In this document: one piece after another, positions 59,641-64,000 of the stretch
Numbering within the stretch: position 1 is the stretch's first letter
Layout of the letters: the number at the start of each line of letters is the position of its first letter
Source of the DNA: Tachypleus tridentatus
Taxonomy: Eukaryota > Arthropoda > Merostomata > Xiphosura > Limulidae
Direction of reading: 5' to 3'
Assembly (NCBI RefSeq): GCF_004210375.1
Contig: NC_134837.1
Coordinates: forward strand, 154,607,310-154,671,309
DNA: 64,000 nt
Notes under the pieces: model-generated
The model's input: the letters and a program-made list of their open reading frames with translations, nothing else
Told to the model about the DNA's origin: nothing
The model's database searches: none
Made by a program: the position numbers and the translations under genes

Positions 59641-59985
59641 ATGGCTAATTACACTCAATTATTTTATATTTTCGGTATTTTCCTGCCTGTTTCAGGTTTT
59701 ACATTCGTCTACGAGACTGAACGTGGTTCTACTCTCACATTAATATGTTCAAACCAAGCTTATAAAAGAGCGAGAGAAGAACCAGTTATTTGGTACTCAA
59801 ATCTCAATGAACAAGTTATTAATAGTGAGAGAACGCAAATAAAATACGGTGGCGAATTAGTGCTAACTAATTTCCAATTTGAAGACGAAGGAATTTACAC
59901 ATGCAAAAATCGTGAAGGCGATTACAAACCTGATGTCAGAGATAAATTCAAAGTTTTTTTTTTAGACCACATTTCCATTTATTAA
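59641..59985 (+). CDS. secreted immunoglobulin-domain protein (candidate)
   Basis: A 114-codon open frame. The start at MANYTQLF is preferred to an upstream in-frame ATG at 59536 because it gives a compact signal peptide (LFYIFGIFLPVSG). The mature part is one Ig fold: GSTLTLICSN (first Cys), EEPVIWYSN (core Trp), and FEDEGIYTCKN, the DxGxYxC motif with the second Cys. It ends KFKVFFLDHISIY. A TTTCAG just before the fold may be a splice acceptor and the last residues may be intron read-through, so this could be one exon of a larger Ig protein. No stops or frameshifts, in contrast with nearly everything else here. No receptor family assigned. Confidence 0.55.
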   Translation: MANYTQLFYIFGIFLPVSGFTFVYETERGSTLTLICSNQAYKRAREEPVIWYSNLNEQVINSERTQIKYGGELVLTNFQFEDEGIYTCKNREGDYKPDVRDKFKVFFLDHISIY

Positions 59986-59999
59986 ACGATACTAATTTA

Positions 60000-60629
60000 A
60001 CAGAAATAACATCTAAATCTGAATCGTTCATCTTGCTTTTAAATTCTTTCAGCCATAACCTTTTCGTTTGATATTTCACCATGTGTATTGATTATAAAAA
60101 TAATTGTCTGTGTGTACATAAGATTACACTATGTAAGAAAATTATTACCTTTTCTTGTTCCTGGGGACAAAATGTTATTTCCTAATTGCTTATGCCTAGA
60201 GTAAATGGAAAAGGATTATTCTTCTCTTCAAACTTTGCTTTTGTGACTTGGGAGCGTACAACGAAAACATAATGGGAGAATATATTTGGGGGCTGATACG
60301 TGAAAGGGATTTATATTACTGTCGCAAATCTCGATAAAGTACTTACTTTCAAAACTTTTGAATAACTTTTGTATAAATAGTGTAAATCTTGATTTACATA
60401 TTGTTTTATTCAGACATTATGTAAATTTGCCCGTTTCTACATGTGTATTGACTACAAAATTATTTATATTGCCCATGTATACGTAAGATTATGATGACAA
60501 TAGTATCACTTTTAACTTAATTATTTCACAATAGAATTTTATATCAATGTGTTATGTTTTAGTAAACAACCAAGCCGGATGTTCATACAAAGAAAAAAGA
60601 AAATTAATTCTGTCATTAATTATCGTTTG
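60000..60629. other. no recognisable feature
   Basis: AT-rich sequence 3' of the Ig frame; no further Ig exon recognised. Confidence 0.4.
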
Positions 60630-60750
60630 TGTGTGTTTTCCTTTTAGCAAAGCCACAACGGGCTATCTGCTGAGCCCACCGAGGGGAATCGAACCCCTGA
60701 TTTTAGGGTTGTAAATCCGTAGACTTACCGCTGTACTAGCGTGGGGTGAT
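60630..60750 (-). repeat. family V SINE
   Basis: Reverse complement: 'GTACAGCGGTAAGTCTACGG', 'AATCAGGGGTTCGATTCCCC', 'GGGCTCAGCAGATAGCCC' and an AC-rich tail. One of the better copies. Confidence 0.93.
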
Positions 60751-61099
60751 TATCGTTTGTAAAATATTTGAAATTAGTTTAACTGCCAATAAAAAATCGA
60801 TAACCAATATTTTATCAATCTTACTGTATGTTTGTCATATTTATTTGTATTAATTGGTTAGAGCTATGGAATTCCTTATTTTTCTCTTACAGAGAGAGCT
60901 TGGTAGTTAACGAGGCTAAAAGTAAACAAGATACTCTCTGACAAATCAGCCTTAGGAATTCAAAGATTTGGTTAGAAATTTGTAACTGTAAATATATCTT
61001 ACTGATACACTACACTTTCAATCTTTTTAAAGCTTCTATACAGTAGTTTCAAACTGTTAATACCACTGCTGTTCGATTCTCTTTTTTTTTCTGGCTTAG

Positions 61100-61198
61100 C
61101 TCTGCCCACCTCTAGTACAGAGGTAAGTCTACTACGAATCACCTCCGTGAACTTAGCGGATAGCCCGACGTTTTGCTAAAAAAAAAACACACAAACAT
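61100..61198 (+). repeat. family V SINE with internal deletion
   Basis: 'CTAGTACAGAGGTAAGTCTA', a shortened middle, 'GCGGATAGCCCGACG' and an A/C-rich tail. Confidence 0.8.
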
Positions 61199-61199
61199 A

Positions 61200-62009
61200 A
61201 ACAACTTTGCTCTACATTTATTTTTACGTATACAAATTAGATATTTTCGTTCTTACCATAAACGGATGTTTGTTTAATAGTGTAAAGTTTTGATGGAGAG
61301 TGCAGAGGCTAGTGAAGCCTAATAATTATGTTTAACGTCACATTTGCTCGCAAATATTTCTGCCTCATTTTTCTCAATTTGCTCATTACCGATTTTAAGA
61401 CAGTGGTGTGCGAAAATCTCGTTTTAGGAAATTTCTTTAATGCTAGAACCCGTTAGTCGGTCTCATTTATAGCGATCAAAAATATTTTTTCTTTATGCGT
61501 TGTAAAATATGTATAGGATGGGTTGAAAATATTTAAGTTGGCGAAGCGATGATATTACACGCCCGATGATTTAATGTTTAAACTAGAATAAATGCGACTA
61601 AAGAACTTATTTGGTTAAAAGGAATTTTCATTAAAACTTCATTTATTAAAACTGGTGCTTTCTTTTAAATTGATTCTATTATTCTTGTGGTTCAATATTT
61701 TCAAATGACTTGCAAATACGTTGTTTTATCACATTCTTTATGAATAGGTTTAAATCCAAGTCGTATAAGTATGTGTTTAGTTTAAGTAGAGTGCATATTT
61801 ACAAAGAAAAATAGAAACAAAAACTCGCAGCTTAAAAACGTGTAATATAATCTACGGTACCATTTAATCATTCATTAAAAAACGTTACGATTATAGTCTT
61901 ATAATCGAACTGATAAGCAACCAGTTTTGGACTGACAACAGATAAAATCAGTTAACATTTAACATTAAATAACGATGATCATGGAGTTATTGTTTTAATG
62001 AAATAGTCT
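61200..62009. other. no recognisable feature
   Basis: Intergenic; nothing recognised. Confidence 0.35.
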
Positions 62010-62125
62010 CCCGATGGGACAGCGGTAAGTCTATGAATTTACAACGCCAAGATCAAGAGTTCGATTGCCCTCGGTGGACACAGTAAATAGCCCGATGTGG
62101 TTTTGCTATAAGAAAAACTATGTGT
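62010..62125 (+). repeat. family V SINE
   Basis: 'GGGACAGCGGTAAGTCTATG', 'AGAGTTCGATTGCCCTCGG', 'AATAGCCCGATGTGGTTTTG' and 'CTATAAGAAAAAC'. Confidence 0.88.
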
Positions 62126-62168
62126 GCTTGATCATTCGAAAAGCTTTTCATTCTCTACAGTTAATTAC

Positions 62169-62515
62169 AAAGTTAAGTTCTTGCTTTCTACTCCAAGTAA
62201 GCTATCAAATATATCAGACAAAAGCGAAAGATTACATCACACTTACAGTTTAAGGTGCCTACATATAGTTGTCAGATTTTCATGTATTACACGTGGACTG
62301 ATATTAATACAGCTACAATAAGTGCATTTCTTTCCAATTTGTTTGAACATTTTCAAGGTACCTCTAATTGTAGCTGTAGTAATGTCAGTCCTCGTGTAAT
62401 AAATGAAAATCTGATAACTGTGTAGGGACCACAAACTGAAAGTGTGAGGTAATATTTTGCTTTTGTTTAATAGATTTGATAGCTTACTTAGAGTAGAAAG
62501 CAAGAACTTAACTTT
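62169..62515. repeat. 347-bp foldback (long inverted repeat)
   Basis: Outer ends are exact inverted copies ('AAAGTTAAGTTCTTGCTTTC' and 'TACTC'), and the arms continue for about 150 bases (e.g. 'GTCAGATTTTCATGTATTAC' against reverse 'ATCAGATTTTCATTTATTAC') around a spacer of about 40 bases near 62342. Arms are diverged by mismatches and small gaps. No coding capacity; probably a foldback MITE. Confidence 0.9.
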
Positions 62516-63029
62516 CTATTTGCGGTCACATACAGTGCTTGTACTAACTTAGCTAACTCCCATCTACTGTTTTCCACTGTAAAAGCTAACTATTGTCAAT
62601 TATTCTGAATTTTGTCATTGAAAACTAACATCTCAGCTCTTGTTTTATATATTTTATTTTGTTGTTCTCTATGTATTGATATATTAGAGATACTTACCAA
62701 TGATCTACATACTTTTCTAATCATGGTATTCAGTTGGTTGAGTCAAATAATTCATATTATTCGTTTGTTCACCTACAAAGTAAATAATTTATTTATGGAA
62801 TTTTCTCTGCTGATCAAACTGTTGTAACTGCACCAGATAGGAATTTTAAAATACTCCCATCTACGTTAATTAAACTGTGTTTTTATCATTTTCGTTCAGA
62901 AAACGATACGTTATATTTTATATCATTTAATTATAATGAAAATTGAACGGTCCTATCTTCATATGATAGATTTTAACAACCTTCGTGTAATTTCCTATTA
63001 ATACTTAATACTATCTGCATTACTCTTAG
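62516..63029. other. no recognisable feature
   Basis: AT-rich; the 71-codon frame at 62612-62827 has no domain. Confidence 0.4.
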
Positions 63030-64000
63030 TATTCTCAGAATATTTTGTAAATTATAAGTATCATCTTCAAATTATAATACATCGAACAAGATTTATTGAA
63101 GTTTATTAATATAGATATAAATGTATTTCTTTATGTTTGTTTAACGTGTGTTTGCTCTTGTATTACAAGAAATTATTTGATTTATTGTCTAGTGATGTTG
63201 GATTCTCTGTTTAGTATTTAAATGTCATCTGTAGTACATTTATTTGAGTTGCAGTGTTAATTTAAAAACGTGAGATTCTATTTTATTGTGTTACATGAAT
63301 GTTGTTTTTAGTTTTGGGCTTGTTTCTCCGACGTAAAATACGTGGAAGTTGCCATAAAGTATTTTATAAATGACATTGGTATTGTATTTGCTTTATTTTT
63401 TTTACAAGAATTTAGGTATTTTGTTTGTTGTATTTGAGTTATTGACTGGGTGAGTATCGTGTTGTTGACTGAGGTTTCTCTATATCACCGTTATTTCAAA
63501 TCTTCTTCCTAATCGCTTTATAACCTAAAAACGTCGAATTGTAAACAAATTCTGAAATAAAAAGTTTTAAATTACCCATTGTAGAATGTCTGCAAGGTTT
63601 ATTAGTTTCAAGTTGGTTCCTCTGAAATATAAATGCATGAAATAGATTATTACACTCATGTTAAATATACCTACAAGGAATTACTTTAGAAATAACATGA
63701 AATCAGTTTTTCTTAATTTTAATGAGAGGAAGTGTGGTATGAGCAGGAATAACTATTGGTAAATATATCGACATATAATTATTATAAATGTTACCATCAA
63801 TACTACACATTCTAAAGATAAATCCTACGACCCTTTGTTCGTCCATATACTGGTTCTAATCAGGACTCCAGTAATGAGTGATATTGCCCAACTCCAAGGT
63901 GCAGATGTTGATATTGACAGCTATAATATACTCTTGGAAGATGCATCACATTCCATCAGTTGATGCTAAAGATGCCACGAAAAGAGCTATTTCAGGGCAG
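63030..64000. repeat. duplicated module B, copy 2 (runs off the window)
   Basis: Counterpart of 13895-14985. The receptor-like minus-strand frame of copy 1 is recognisable here at about 63630-63860 (LECVVLMVTFIIIICRYIYQ against LECVAFMVIFIGIRSRYVYQ) but broken by stops, so this copy is more decayed. It continues beyond the window. Confidence 0.85.

Noticed and set aside
1-64000. CRISPR array, phage, operon or prokaryotic defence system
   Set aside because: The sequence is intron-bearing eukaryotic DNA; no spaced direct-repeat array with unique spacers, no operons and no Shine-Dalgarno-led genes.

Overview
This window looks like AT-rich, intron-bearing animal DNA, most likely arthropod. It holds almost no intact genes. 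It is a mosaic of decayed gene copies, DNA transposons, non-LTR retrotransposon remnants and many tRNA-derived SINEs. The three SINE families, the arthropod-type elements and eroded but still intron-containing gene copies would fit a chelicerate such as a horseshoe crab. That assignment is inference; nothing here proves it.

Layout. 1-7 kb: four decayed exons of an anoctamin (TMEM16) gene on the minus strand, with a stop, frameshift and lost tryptophans. 7.7-11.5 kb: a dead Tigger/pogo element, a SINE, and about 50 copies of a 34-bp minisatellite. 11.5-15.4 kb: one copy of a diverged duplication (its partner lies at 58-64 kb, running off the window) with gustatory-receptor-like fragments, SINE clusters and an inverted SINE pair. 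15.5-16.8 kb: LINE reverse-transcriptase remnant. 17.4-17.8 kb: two clean phase-1 exons of an extracellular cysteine-rich (ephrin-receptor-like/GCC2_GCC3) protein. 18 kb: a tandem duplication containing a perfect 26-bp micro-inversion. 20-24.4 kb: a jockey-like LINE ORF1 split by a hAT element with a perfect 8-bp target duplication.

24.8-34.4 kb: a group I p21-activated kinase (PAK) relic on the minus strand. Four exons remain recognisable with splice sites and phases kept but stop codons in each. Its largest intron carries a hAT element with a pogo element nested inside it, plus a Tc1 element ending 23 bp from the exon.

35-58 kb: mostly intergenic, with Tc1, two mariners, a mariner-type MITE, a CR1-like LINE, an unclassified repeat, a heterodimeric SINE insertion, and a ZMYM1-like hAT abutting a second Tigger. 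58-64 kb: the second duplication copy, a SINE with a 13-bp target duplication, a short secreted immunoglobulin-domain ORF (59641-59985; the best intact coding candidate), and a 347-bp foldback repeat.

I found no operon-like or defence-like system. The most informative signals are the two intron-bearing gene relics, the nested transposon chronology, the duplicated receptor-like modules and the structural oddities.
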